This document shows, one piece after another, positions 23,748 to 32,048 of a DNA stretch of 32,086 nucleotides (its first letter is position 1; each line of letters starts with the position of its first letter). The position numbers and the translations under genes were made by a program. The stretch is from Lachnospiraceae bacterium (GTDB lineage: Bacteria; Bacillota; Clostridia; Lachnospirales; Lachnospiraceae). The DNA is taken from contig JAFUGT010000068.1 of assembly GCA_017469275.1 (NCBI GenBank), positions 1 to 32,086 on the forward strand, in the 5' to 3' direction. Under the pieces are notes generated by a model. That model did no database searches. It had not been told where the DNA came from and saw nothing but the letters and a program-made list of their open reading frames with translations.

Positions 23748-26150
23748 CTATTTCTTTGTAAATGTCTTTATAAGATCCTGCATATCATAGCACCTTATAT
23801 TGATCCACATCTGAGAAATTCTCTGGTTTGCCTCATAGGAATAACACTTCATAACCGCACTTCTTTTAATGGTTTCAAGCGGCGGATACTGGGCAAACAA
23901 TTGTCTGTGAAGTTGTTCCACATCTGTCAGCAAAATATATTTATCGGCATTCTTCGTTCCCGCCACTGACTCTTTAACCTCTTTCACAATACCGGTTTCC
24001 TGAGACTCTTCATCAATCGAATCCGGCAGTTCACCATTAATCGCCTCATCTGAAGCGGCCTCCTCATCAAGCCCCCGGAAGAAATAACTCACATCATACT
24101 CCACCGCATCGTCCTCATCTTCAGCACCATAACAGTATTTCAGATATTCAAATATGGTGTCATCATCACCGCCTGCGATAGCAGATGTGTAGCCAATGTA
24201 ATACATATTCCTCACCACATTGTCGGGACGTGAAAGGAAATTGACAAAAGCCTCTGCTGCCTGCTGCTTTCTCGAATCTTCCAAGAGTCCGTCTTTAAGC
24301 ATGACCCATCCGTCAAACCAGAGATTTGTGCATTCCTCAGGAACTGCATAGGCAAGCTCTGCTCCATCCTCCTCAGCCTGATCCATTGAATACACTGCAT
24401 CTCCGGACCACTGCATATTGGCCACAACTTTTCCCGTGATCATGTCAGCCTTTCCACTGTCCGTCTCGAGAGAGTAGGCATTCTTTCTCATTTCAGACAA
24501 AACAGTCTCTGCCTTATCCACCGTTTCCTGACTTGTATCATTCATAAGTTCTGCCAGTCGCTCACTGTAATCGGAAGCATTAAGAAACTCAGTCTTTTGA
24601 ATTTTATCTGCGTTTAATATTCCCAGAGCGATGAAATAAGAATCCCGCACGCCATCCTTCATTGTAATTCTCTTAGAATACTTGGGATTAAGCAGTGCAT
24701 CCCAATGTTTTAATTCATCCGCATCCACATACTCCGGATTATATACTATACCCATATTGCCCCACATATATCCGGCTCCATACTTTGCCACCGGTTCACC
24801 GTTAAATGACAGGTTATCAAAAACATCCTTTATATACGGAGAAACTCCCTTTGCGTAATAATTATATTCCTTCTCCCCATCATAAAAATCCCTGGAATAA
24901 GGCTCTAACCTGTTTTCCTCCATGAACTTCATTATCATATATTCTGACGGGCAGACGAGATCAAACTGATTTCCCAGTGTGAGCTGGTTATAGAGATCCT
25001 CATTGGTTCCATAGGTGGAATACTCCACTTTGATCTTCTCCCCGTAGACCTCCTCGTACCACTCACAGAAATCATCCACCATACGGTTCTCGCCAATGAT
25101 CTCCTCGCCGTTATCGAGTTCTATAACTTCCTCCTCATCCCAATCACCCTCATCAATATATTCCTCACAGTTTGCCACACGAAGTACCAATGTTTTGTCC
25201 TCGGCATTGCCACAACCGGTACAGGTTGTCATTACCGCACCTGTAAGGAGCAAAACCAACATAAGCGATTTCAAACCGCCCCCCATTCCAATACCGGTTC
25301 CGCTATTAATCCCATTTCCCTTGCCCTCTCTTTTGTATACTTCGAAGCTTCCCTTCTTTCCGATGCTGTCCACTCCGCCGGGCAAAAGGTTCATAATAAC
25401 TACAGCAACCACCACTACCAGGAATATAACTGTGGAAAGCGCCCACAAAGCTGTCTTTATCTGCGTCTGCGCACCCTTGGTAGCATTTACAACATAGGTA
25501 CTTATGGTGTTAAATACCGCCGGCTTCGTGTAGGTAGTGATAAAATAATCATCCAGCGTCAAAGTAATTGATGTCATGAATCCCGACAATATTCCCGGAA
25601 CGAGTTCAGGTACCACAACCTTCCAAAGAGCCCTGGCCGGAGTGCATCCAAGATCAAGTGCAGCCTCATAGAGATTCGGGTCCATCTGCTTAAGTCTCGG
25701 TGTGACAGAAAGATACACAAAAGGGGTGCAAAGAGATGCAAGTCCCACCACCAGCGGAATATATGTGTCCTTGTCCATATTGAGAAAGACAATGAGCAGC
25801 ACACATACAGAAAAACCTGTCACCACATCCGCATTTACCACAGGAATCTGATTGACTATCTCCATACCTTTTCTGGTAAGTCTTCTGCTGTAGAATATTC
25901 CGACAGCCCCCATGGTTCCAAGAAATGTTGATATAAGGGACACCAAAACCGCCAATGATATGGTACCCCATATCATGGAAGTAAGATCAGGTGTTGTGAA
26001 TAGTGTTACATAATTCTGCAATGAAAATCCACGAAGTGCTCCAATTGTCGTAGACTTCGTAAAACTATATATCATCAATATTAAAATCGGAAGATATAAG
26101 AATGCCAGCACCAGTATCAGCCAGGCCATTGCTATTCCTTTTCTTTTCAT
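23748..26150 (-). CDS. potCD: Fused polyamine ABC transporter permease and binding protein (PotC-PotD)
   Basis: This 800-residue product joins two subunits. Residues 1-258 are the PotC permease: six membrane helices and the EAA loop at 161-185 (YEAALDLGCTPARALWKVVV), which contacts the ATPase. Residues 259-291 are a glycine-rich linker. Residues 292-309 are a second hydrophobic segment followed by a lipobox-like CTGC (C313). From 320 on comes a PotD-type spermidine/putrescine-binding domain (RVANCEEYID, YSTYGTNEDLYNQ, EYMIMKF, NMGIVYNP, WFDGWVM). An acidic insert occupies about 690-740. It is the third gene of the operon after potA and potB. Such fusions are known in Clostridia; the retained signal-like segment means the binding domain is either membrane-tethered or cut free. 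Confidence 0.9.
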   Translation of the reverse strand: MKRKGIAMAWLILVLAFLYLPILILMIYSFTKSTTIGALRGFSLQNYVTLFTTPDLTSMIWGTISLAVLVSLISTFLGTMGAVGIFYSRRLTRKGMEIVNQIPVVNADVVTGFSVCVLLIVFLNMDKDTYIPLVVGLASLCTPFVYLSVTPRLKQMDPNLYEAALDLGCTPARALWKVVVPELVPGILSGFMTSITLTLDDYFITTYTKPAVFNTISTYVVNATKGAQTQIKTALWALSTVIFLVVVVAVVIMNLLPGGVDSIGKKGSFEVYKREGKGNGINSGTGIGMGGGLKSLMLVLLLTGAVMTTCTGCGNAEDKTLVLRVANCEEYIDEGDWDEEEVIELDNGEEIIGENRMVDDFCEWYEEVYGEKIKVEYSTYGTNEDLYNQLTLGNQFDLVCPSEYMIMKFMEENRLEPYSRDFYDGEKEYNYYAKGVSPYIKDVFDNLSFNGEPVAKYGAGYMWGNMGIVYNPEYVDADELKHWDALLNPKYSKRITMKDGVRDSYFIALGILNADKIQKTEFLNASDYSERLAELMNDTSQETVDKAETVLSEMRKNAYSLETDSGKADMITGKVVANMQWSGDAVYSMDQAEEDGAELAYAVPEECTNLWFDGWVMLKDGLLEDSRKQQAAEAFVNFLSRPDNVVRNMYYIGYTSAIAGGDDDTIFEYLKYCYGAEDEDDAVEYDVSYFFRGLDEEAASDEAINGELPDSIDEESQETGIVKEVKESVAGTKNADKYILLTDVEQLHRQLFAQYPPLETIKRSAVMKCYSYEANQRISQMWINIRCYDMQDLIKTFTKK

Positions 26151-26248
26151 TTCCGAGCATCCTCCCTATCTGTTAAAGTCCTGTAGCGTTGCTTTGTATT
26201 TTTTAGTTATCGTATTCAAATTGGTTTTACGAATTCCAAATTCACATT

Positions 26249-27040
26249 TCAGATTCCCTGCACCGTCTTTTTGTTAAGCTCCTCTTTGGAAAGTTTGGAA
26301 CTAAATGCAGAAATGGCGAATATCAGCAACAGCAGTATAACGGAAATCATTGAACCGTTATGCCAATCGTATGAGCTAAAGTAGCTTCCGATAAGACTTC
26401 CCATGATGAATGTACTGTTATATACCATATCAAGTACAACATAGTTGGTCATAGCGGGCAGAAAGACCATTGTCACCCCACTTATTATTCCCGGCATCGA
26501 CATGGGTATCACTAATTTGAACATTATCTGCCATGGCTTGGCACCAAGATCCGCTGCCGCTTCTAACACGTTATCATCCAGTTTGGAAAGAGATGTGTAT
26601 AGCGGCATAACCATGAAAGGCATAAAGTCATACGTCATGCAGATAACGGTGTTGAAAAAGGGGTGAAGTGCAAGGTTACCCTCCAACATACTTAACACTT
26701 CTTTGAGTGCCGTAATCCTTAATGTAAAATTAATCCACATAGGCATAACAAAAAGAATCAGTAACACATCCGACCGTTTAAATGGTCCTTTAGCCAGAAT
26801 ATATGCCGTGGGATATGCCAACAGCAGACACAATACCGTTGTGGCAGATGCGATCACCAAACTGTAGAACAGCGTTCCCATAGTCTTGCTGTTAGTGAAG
26901 AAATTACGAAAATTATCTATGGTTAAATTTCCATCATCACCGGTAAATGCGTAGTAGCACACCACCAAAAGGGGCAGCACCACGAACAAAACCATGTATA
27001 TGATATATGGAATTGCAAGTTTACTTCTTGTAAATTTCAT
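26249..27040 (-). CDS. potB: Spermidine/putrescine ABC transporter permease PotB
   Basis: This 263-residue integral membrane protein has six predicted helices and the EAA motif at about residues 155-180 (LEAAADLGAKPWQIMFKLVI), where it docks on PotA. PotB pairs with the permease half of PotCD to form the transport channel for polyamines. Its length matches PotB proteins. The start has CGGAGGAAG upstream. It lies 106 bp after potA and 98 bp before potCD on the same strand, an operon. Other imports of the family (for example 2-aminoethylphosphonate or iron) use similar permeases, but the PotD-type binding domain next door favours polyamines. Confidence 0.9.
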   Translation of the reverse strand: MKFTRSKLAIPYIIYMVLFVVLPLLVVCYYAFTGDDGNLTIDNFRNFFTNSKTMGTLFYSLVIASATTVLCLLLAYPTAYILAKGPFKRSDVLLILFVMPMWINFTLRITALKEVLSMLEGNLALHPFFNTVICMTYDFMPFMVMPLYTSLSKLDDNVLEAAADLGAKPWQIMFKLVIPMSMPGIISGVTMVFLPAMTNYVVLDMVYNSTFIMGSLIGSYFSSYDWHNGSMISVILLLLIFAISAFSSKLSKEELNKKTVQGI

Positions 27041-27146
27041 TACAATCTTCCTCCGAGCATTTATTATTTAAAAGGCATTGCAAAACCCTTATTCTTTGTT
27101 TTGCCTTTGTACATATTATACAGTTCCATTGCAGGCACGCTCTCGC

Positions 27147-28583
27147 TCACCCCATCAGTGTATATTCTATGCTTTCCTCTGGAATCACCACACTGACAAA
27201 GTCCCCAATGTTCCACAGATAATCATCATCCGCATAATAATCTATCTCATTACTGCTTCTCACAATATAACTGTAATGATCACCCTTATAAATGATAGAT
27301 ATAATATGTCCCTGTACAATTCCCTCGTCAGGATTATCGGAGAGATCCGATTTCTCAGGATCAAAGTATGCGTCAATCTTCTTTCCTGCGGTTTCTATCA
27401 ATGCACCATTTTTACCATATAAAGCTCCCTCTTTGATTGTAGCACCATCAAACAGTTTAGTGAGATCCACCTTCATAGAGAAGTCAACAAACTTAACGTC
27501 AAGTTCCTCGTCAACAACACCTTCAAAGTGATTCTTGTGAATGTTATAAGGCACCACATGTATTCCGTCCGGATCTATGGAAATTCCAACCTCAGTATCC
27601 TCAGGAATCTCCTTCTGACTTTGGGCTGTGAACTCGTACTTGCCTACCATAATAAGTATCTCATAGTATATCCCTTTAAAAATCGATGAGTACACCTTAC
27701 CCTTAAGCATTCCCTCAGAAGGCTTCACTATATGCACATTCTCAGGACGGATCATCGCTTCTATCTTAGTATCTACCGGATAATCGTCTACACATTCAAA
27801 ATCCGTATGACAGAACCTGACCTTACCCGATCCCACCATTCTTCCGTTGAATATGTTGCTCTCACCAATAAAGTCCGCCACAAATACATTAGATGGTGTA
27901 TCATACACCTGACAGGGAGTACCCACCTGTTGAATCTTGCCATCTGCCATGACCACAATCTTGTCCGACATGGTAAGCGCTTCCTCCTGGTCATGGGTGA
28001 CAAATATAAATGTTATCCCAAGTTCTCTATGCATCTCCTTTAACTCAAGCTGCATCTCCTTGCGCATCTTATAATCAAGTGCTCCAAGAGGTTCATCCAG
28101 AAGCAGAATTTCCGGTTCATTTACAATAGCTCTTGCGATGGCTATACGCTGCTGCTGTCCTCCGGAAAGGGTTGCCACGCCACGTTTTTCAAAGCCTTCA
28201 AGATCAACTATCTCCAAGGCTTTCTTAACCTTCTCGTCTATTGTCTTCTTATCCAGTTTCTTGATCTTAAGACCAAATGCGATGTTGTCATATATATTCA
28301 TACTCGGAAATAAAGCATACTTCTGGAAAACGGTATTGATGGGTCTCTTATTTGGGGGAAGCTTGCTAATATCCTCCCCATGTAGAAGAATCTCACCCTC
28401 TGTCGGGGTCTCAAAGCCGCCTATCATCCGAAGAATTGTAGTCTTGCCACATCCGGAGGGTCCAAGCAGTGTAACGAACTCTCCCTTCTTAATCTCCAGA
28501 TTCAGATTATCAATTACCATGGTCTCCTTATCATAAGACTTGGAAATATTCTTAAGTTCTATGATCGTATTGTTTTCCGACAT
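27147..28583 (-). CDS. potA: Spermidine/putrescine ABC transporter ATPase PotA, extended
   Basis: PotA hydrolyses ATP to drive polyamine import. The ATPase domain has Walker A GPSGCGKTT (41-49), Q-loop Q87, signature LSGGQ (139-143), Walker B LLLDE (160-164) and switch H197. A TOBE domain follows (about 245-350). At 478 residues it is about 100 longer than E. coli PotA. The extra part ends with GIVQGHIISIIYKGDHYSYI, which echoes GKVYSSIFKGIYYEILI of the first TOBE half, so the C-terminal regulatory region appears enlarged. The start has AAGGAGG. It is the first gene of the operon potA-potB-potCD. Confidence 0.92.
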   Translation of the reverse strand: MSENNTIIELKNISKSYDKETMVIDNLNLEIKKGEFVTLLGPSGCGKTTILRMIGGFETPTEGEILLHGEDISKLPPNKRPINTVFQKYALFPSMNIYDNIAFGLKIKKLDKKTIDEKVKKALEIVDLEGFEKRGVATLSGGQQQRIAIARAIVNEPEILLLDEPLGALDYKMRKEMQLELKEMHRELGITFIFVTHDQEEALTMSDKIVVMADGKIQQVGTPCQVYDTPSNVFVADFIGESNIFNGRMVGSGKVRFCHTDFECVDDYPVDTKIEAMIRPENVHIVKPSEGMLKGKVYSSIFKGIYYEILIMVGKYEFTAQSQKEIPEDTEVGISIDPDGIHVVPYNIHKNHFEGVVDEELDVKFVDFSMKVDLTKLFDGATIKEGALYGKNGALIETAGKKIDAYFDPEKSDLSDNPDEGIVQGHIISIIYKGDHYSYIVRSSNEIDYYADDDYLWNIGDFVSVVIPEESIEYTLMG

Positions 28584-28666
28584 GGTGTTTCCTCCTTGTT
28601 ATATATCAATCTTCTGTAGATAATTGTGAAACTCATTTTCTTTGTTTTACATTTGAGCATATTTTC

Positions 28667-28711
28667 AAAAGGGAGATTTGGGCAACCCACTCTCGGTTCG
28701 TCAAATCTCCC
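28667..28711 (-). terminator. Terminator of proS, also just upstream of potA
   Basis: GGGAGATTT (28671-28679) and AAATCTCCC (28703-28711) form a 9-bp stem with a 23-base loop, followed on the minus strand by TTTTG. It ends the proS transcript; if the pot operon started upstream of it, it could also act as an attenuator. Confidence 0.7.
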
Positions 28712-28733
28712 CTACGTTCTAAATTAATATTAA

Positions 28734-28747
28734 TGACACATGTGTCA
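28734..28747. promoter_or_regulatory. 14-bp perfect palindrome, operator candidate
   Basis: TGACACATGTGTCA is a perfect palindrome and overlaps a TTGACA hexamer on the minus strand. It lies 150 bp upstream of potA, after the proS stop. Ten bases further on is another inverted repeat (TAGTGAT/ATCACTA, 28757-28776). The role is unknown. Confidence 0.4.
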
Positions 28748-28819
28748 AAAATACCTTTTGTCGCATAGTGATATACAAATCACTACATTACTTCGCAATT
28801 CCCGCAACTCTACAATATT

Positions 28820-30253
28820 CTAATATGCACGCCCAAAATACATCATCTTATGTGCAGGCTTGCCACAGTGTACACATACATCAGATAACTTCTCCTGTAC
28901 AAACGGCATACATCTGGTAGTTGCGGAGGTCTTCTCCTTGATAGCCTCCTCGCACTCCGTCTCACCACACCACATGGCTTTGATAAATCCCTGCTTGTTA
29001 TTGATAATATCAGTAAATTCATCCCAGTTCAGCGCCACATGTGTATTCTCCTCACGATGCTTTAAGGCTCTGTCATACATATCCTTCTGGATCGTCTCAA
29101 GAAGTTCTCCAATCTTAGTGTCTATCTCGTCAAGAGAAACCTCCATCTTTTCTCCTGTGTCACGACGTACAACCAACGCCTTATTCGCTTCTATATCTCT
29201 AGGTCCGATCTCCACACGAAGAGGAATTCCTCTCATCTCCTGTTCAGCGAACTTCCATCCCGGATTCTTGTCAGAGTCATCAATCTTAACACGGTATGCC
29301 GACAATGTCTCCTTAAGCTCCACCGCTTTTTCGAGTACGCCTTCTTTCTTCTGCATAACAGGCACTATCATTACCTGAGTAGGCGCAATTCTTGGTGGAA
29401 GTACCAGTCCGGAATCATCGCCATGAACCATTATGATAGCACCTATGATTCGTGTGGATAATCCCCATGATGTCTGATGAACATATTCTAATTTGTTATC
29501 TTTACTTGTGTATTGGATTCCGAATGCCTTGGCAAAACCATCACCAAAGTTGTGGCTTGTACCTGACTGCAATGCCTTTCCGTCGTGCATAAGTGCCTCG
29601 ATAGTATAAGTCGACTCTGCGCCTGCGAACTTTTCCTTCTCACTCTTCTGTCCCTTGATGACAGGTATTGCAAGAACTTCCTCGCAGAAATCAGCATACA
29701 CATTTAACATCTGAACAGTTCTCTCCTCAGCTTCCTCGGCTGTGGCATGTGCTGTATGTCCCTCCTGCCATAAAAACTCTCTTGAACGAAGAAATGGCCT
29801 TGTCTCCTTCTCCCATCTCACCACTGAGCACCACTGGTTATACACCTTCGGAAGGTCACGATATGACTCCACCTCGTTTTTATAGAAATCACAGAACAAT
29901 GTCTCTGAAGTCGGTCTTACACAAAGTCTTTCCTGTAAAGGATTGAGTCCGCCATGAGTAACCCATGCAACCTCGGGAGCGAATCCCTCCACATGATCTT
30001 TCTCCTTCTGAAGAAGACTTTCCGGAATGAAAACAGGAAGATATACATTCTCAACACCTGTCTCCTTAAATCTTCTGTCCACCTCCTGCTGAATTCTCTC
30101 CCAGAGAGCATATCCGGCGGGTTTGATAACCATACAACCCTTAACACTTGTATAATCGATCAAATCTGCTTTAAGCACCACATCTGTGTACCACTGCGCA
30201 AAATCCTCCTCCATGGAAGTAATCTGCTCAACCATCTTCTTTTCCTTAGCCAT
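28820..30253 (-). CDS. proS: Prolyl-tRNA synthetase, archaeal/eukaryotic-type (type 3)
   Basis: This class II synthetase charges tRNA-Pro. At 477 residues it is of the short type 3 form, without the editing insertion of the E. coli form. Motif 2 is in [19 protein letters not shown] (about 150-168) and the TSE-containing loop in [15 protein letters not shown] (about 110-125). Motif 3 is near [13 protein letters not shown] (about 280-295). The anticodon-binding domain spans about 290-400. The C-terminal zinc-binding region has Cys near 429, 434, 459 and 462 ([14 protein letters not shown]) and ends in MMYFGRAY, the usual C-terminal Tyr. RBS AAAGGAG. It has its own promoter and terminator. Confidence 0.95.
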   Translation of the reverse strand: MAKEKKMVEQITSMEEDFAQWYTDVVLKADLIDYTSVKGCMVIKPAGYALWERIQQEVDRRFKETGVENVYLPVFIPESLLQKEKDHVEGFAPEVAWVTHGGLNPLQERLCVRPTSETLFCDFYKNEVESYRDLPKVYNQWCSVVRWEKETRPFLRSREFLWQEGHTAHATAEEAEERTVQMLNVYADFCEEVLAIPVIKGQKSEKEKFAGAESTYTIEALMHDGKALQSGTSHNFGDGFAKAFGIQYTSKDNKLEYVHQTSWGLSTRIIGAIIMVHGDDSGLVLPPRIAPTQVMIVPVMQKKEGVLEKAVELKETLSAYRVKIDDSDKNPGWKFAEQEMRGIPLRVEIGPRDIEANKALVVRRDTGEKMEVSLDEIDTKIGELLETIQKDMYDRALKHREENTHVALNWDEFTDIINNKQGFIKAMWCGETECEEAIKEKTSATTRCMPFVQEKLSDVCVHCGKPAHKMMYFGRAY

Positions 30254-30283
30254 TGTCTTTCTCCTTTTTATTTACATCACAAA

Positions 30284-30325
30284 GACAGAAAACCCTTCTG
30301 CAGGCAGCAGATAAAGCCTTCTGTC
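30284..30325 (-). promoter_or_regulatory. Hairpin in the proS leader
   Basis: GACAGAA (30284-30290) pairs with TTCTGTC (30319-30325), and inside it CTGC-rich segments (TCTGC/GCAGA) can form a second stem. It lies in the leader 30-70 nt before the start. There is no T run and no T-box signature (no GGTGGNACCGCG), so it is not a T-box; its role is unclear. Confidence 0.4.
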
Positions 30326-30405
30326 CTTAATATTAATAAACATTATAATCATTCTACAAATCGCAATCACCGGATTCCCTGAATAATTATAAACACAATA
30401 TATGA

Positions 30406-30434
30406 ATTTTAGCATTTTACAGAATAACTTGCAA
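30406..30434 (-). promoter_or_regulatory. Candidate promoter of proS
   Basis: TTGCAA (30429-30434) and TAAAAT (30406-30411) are 17 bp apart on the minus strand, about 150 nt upstream of the proS start. Confidence 0.6.
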
Positions 30435-30451
30435 TAAAAAAATATAAGAAA

Positions 30452-30634
30452 TCACTTCGTCTTCAAACCCCTCTCTAAGGTATTTTTTGCAGTATTAGTC
30501 TTTTCGTCAATGACTATACCACAATCATTACATACAAACAATCCATTTTCCCTTGTGCCATGACCGCCACATATACTACATGTATTTGCAATATCCTTTT
30601 CATACACATAATTATCGCATATGGTTTTATAAAC
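30452..30634 (-). pseudogene. C-terminal zinc-ribbon remnant, TnpB-like
   Basis: The minus strand encodes about 60 residues with no start codon, ending in TGA at 30452. It contains CSIC, then FVCNDCGIVIDEKTNTAKNT and ERGLKTK. Two CxxC pairs 12 residues apart followed by D-x-x-x-N-x-A-x-N-x-L are the C-terminal pattern of TnpB/OrfB proteins from IS605-like elements. The rest of the protein is missing upstream, where the terminator of the next gene begins. A different zinc-ribbon protein is possible. It is not the same tail as the left-edge IS copy. Confidence 0.5.
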
Positions 30635-30675
30635 AAAACCCCGATATAAAATCGTATCTCATACTTTACATCGGG
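30635..30675 (-). terminator. Terminator after the duplicated Rpn C-terminal ORF
   Basis: CCCGATATAAA (30640-30650) and TTTACATCGGG (30665-30675) pair over 11 bp with one G-T pair, and the minus strand continues as GTTTTG. It lies 30 bp after the stop of the 75-residue ORF. Confidence 0.7.
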
Positions 30676-30704
30676 TTATTATTCCACATTATTCTTGTCG
30701 CAAT

Positions 30705-30932
30705 TCACTCCAACACGCTTCTCGCCATCTCGTATGCTTCTTCCTTCGTAAGCGATGCATCCTTTGACATATAGTTCTCTGCCAGTTTCCTGATATTATT
30801 TGCTCTTTCCTCGTTTCTTCCCTCGTTTCTTCCCTCAGTTCTTCCTTCGGATTTTCCCTCACGATGTGCCTTGATTATATCAAGTTCCAATACTCTGCCG
30901 CCCATAATATCACCTACCCTCTTCTGAACCAC
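30705..30932 (-). CDS. 75-residue ORF: duplicated C-terminus of an Rpn-family nuclease
   Basis: This ORF starts at GTG (30930-30932), one codon after the TGA of the larger gene and in the same frame. Its sequence VQKRVGDIMGGRVLELDIIK, then KLAENYMSKDASLTKEEAYE, repeats the last 62 residues of the upstream protein with one main change (AT to AS) and a longer repeat tract (KSEGRTEGRNEGRNEER). There is no clear ribosome site, so expression would need coupling to, or read-through of, the upstream TGA. It may be a fossil of a recombination event, but its intact frame and own terminator are notable, because separate C-terminal forms are known to act as inhibitors in some Rpn systems. Confidence 0.6.
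   Translation of the reverse strand: MVQKRVGDIMGGRVLELDIIKAHREGKSEGRTEGRNEGRNEERANNIRKLAENYMSKDASLTKEEAYEMARSVLE
30810..30857 (-). repeat. 12-bp coding repeat (four units) in the duplicated tail
   Basis: Four 12-bp units of the type CTCGTTTCTTCC encode EGR-N/T/S repeats. The corresponding site in copy A has one unit (31041-31052). The three-unit difference, 36 bp, keeps the frame and suggests slippage. Confidence 0.85.
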
Positions 30933-30935
30933 TAT

Positions 30936-31850
30936 TCACTCCAACACACTTCTCGCCATCTCGTATGCTTCTTCCTTAGTAAGTGTCGCATCCTTTGACA
31001 TATAGTTCTCTGCCAATTTTCTGATATTATCTGCTCTTTCCTCAGTTCTTCCCTCACGATGTGCCTTAATTATATCAAGCTCCAATACTCTGCCGCCCAT
31101 AATATCACCTACCCTCTTCTGAACATTCTCTCTATTAATTGCAAGTTTATACACAACCTTATGAATCATCCTAATTATAACACCATGAGAAAATGACGAC
31201 AAGTACCCTTTTTCTACCACTTCATCCAGACGCTTTATTATATCTATATATTCATCTGCCAAAACTTCCAGCTTTTCAAAATCTTTGTTAATCACGTCCA
31301 GCTTATTCTCCATATTGAAAATATAGAAAGGCAGCAGCATATACAAATGCTTATCAAATATAGAATCTATATCAAGTTCAGACATACGCCGGATAGCAAC
31401 AGGATATCTGACACTCCCTCCAGGAGTTGTCAGTTCAACATACACCTTGTCAAAATTTCCAAAGCCACGAAGAACCAGTATCCCACTATAAGGAATATCT
31501 ATATGCAGACAATGTCGGCTGATATTTGCTGAATCTAAGGCTATCTGAGTATCATACTCAAACATTCTGATTAGAAGTGAGTCATCATATCTGCTGCTCT
31601 CACATTCATAGTGATACATCCTGCGCCTGCCCTTATCAACAATCTCAAAAGCCGAATCAGTGATACGCTTCTGCTCTGATTGACCTTCCCTCTCTATAAA
31701 ATGTTCATTGCGCCCTCTGTTAATCTTAGCATCGCTCCCATAATTCTCATTATGAAAATAATTAACAAATGGAATTAGCAAATCATCACATTCACTTTCC
31801 ATAGTACGATATGCATCATCATAGGCAAAATCAGAATAAAGTGTATCCAT
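30936..31850 (-). CDS. Rpn-family (PD-(D/E)XK) nuclease/transposase-like protein
   Basis: I place the start at 31850 (MDTLYSDFAYDDAYRTMES), because AAGGAGG is 8 nt upstream; ATG codons at 31856 and 31874 are too near to it or beyond. The 304-residue protein has a PD-(D/E)XK nuclease core: ITDSAFEIVDKGRRRMYHYE, with D and the E-C-E at about 63-90 as metal and catalytic residues. Then come an HCLHIDIPYSGILVLRGF strand and helices, and a C-terminal EGRTEERADNIRKLAENYM tail. This is the architecture of Rpn (recombination-promoting nuclease) and transposase_31-like proteins, frequent in Lachnospiraceae. Its 3' end has been duplicated downstream. Confidence 0.78.
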   Translation of the reverse strand: MDTLYSDFAYDDAYRTMESECDDLLIPFVNYFHNENYGSDAKINRGRNEHFIEREGQSEQKRITDSAFEIVDKGRRRMYHYECESSRYDDSLLIRMFEYDTQIALDSANISRHCLHIDIPYSGILVLRGFGNFDKVYVELTTPGGSVRYPVAIRRMSELDIDSIFDKHLYMLLPFYIFNMENKLDVINKDFEKLEVLADEYIDIIKRLDEVVEKGYLSSFSHGVIIRMIHKVVYKLAINRENVQKRVGDIMGGRVLELDIIKAHREGRTEERADNIRKLAENYMSKDATLTKEEAYEMARSVLE

Positions 31851-31950
31851 CAGCATAACCTCCTTAACAAACAAGAAATTGTCGGCAACAATTCTGTCAG
31901 ATAATTAAATAGCAAGCAAATAAATCATGGTATCTAACTATCAAACACTT

Positions 31951-31975
31951 GAATGCGGAATTTAATTCCGCATTC
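31951..31975. terminator. 12-bp perfect inverted repeat
   Basis: GAATGCGGAATT and AATTCCGCATTC flank a single central base. It lies about 100 bp upstream of the Rpn-family gene and 35 bp before a plus-strand run of seven T (32011-32017). It could be a terminator for a gene to the right or an operator; too little context is present to choose. Confidence 0.4.
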
Positions 31976-32019
31976 CTATAAGTCCAGTGATTATGCGGGA
32001 CTAAAATCCGTTTTTTTAC

Positions 32020-32048
32020 TTTAAAAAGCATCTGTTTTCCGTTATAAT
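32020..32048 (+). promoter_or_regulatory. Possible plus-strand promoter at the right edge
   Basis: TTTAAA (32020-32025) and TATAAT (32043-32048) are 17 bp apart on the plus strand. The -10 is consensus and the -35 is weak. Any gene it serves lies outside the window. Confidence 0.35.

Larger units (their letters stand above)
30703..31124 (-). repeat. Tandem duplication of the 3' end of the Rpn-family gene
   Basis: Copy A (30934-31124, 191 bp) is the end of the Rpn-family gene with its stop. Copy B (30703-30929, 227 bp) is a nearly identical direct repeat right after it; the difference is 36 bp of an internal 12-bp repeat plus a few substitutions. Both copies end in GTTGGAGTGAAT on the minus strand, so the duplication includes the stop codon. 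Confidence 0.9.

Noticed and set aside
30254..30434. T-box leader for proS
   Set aside because: No T-box sequence (GGTGGNACCGCG-like) and no terminator are present in the leader.
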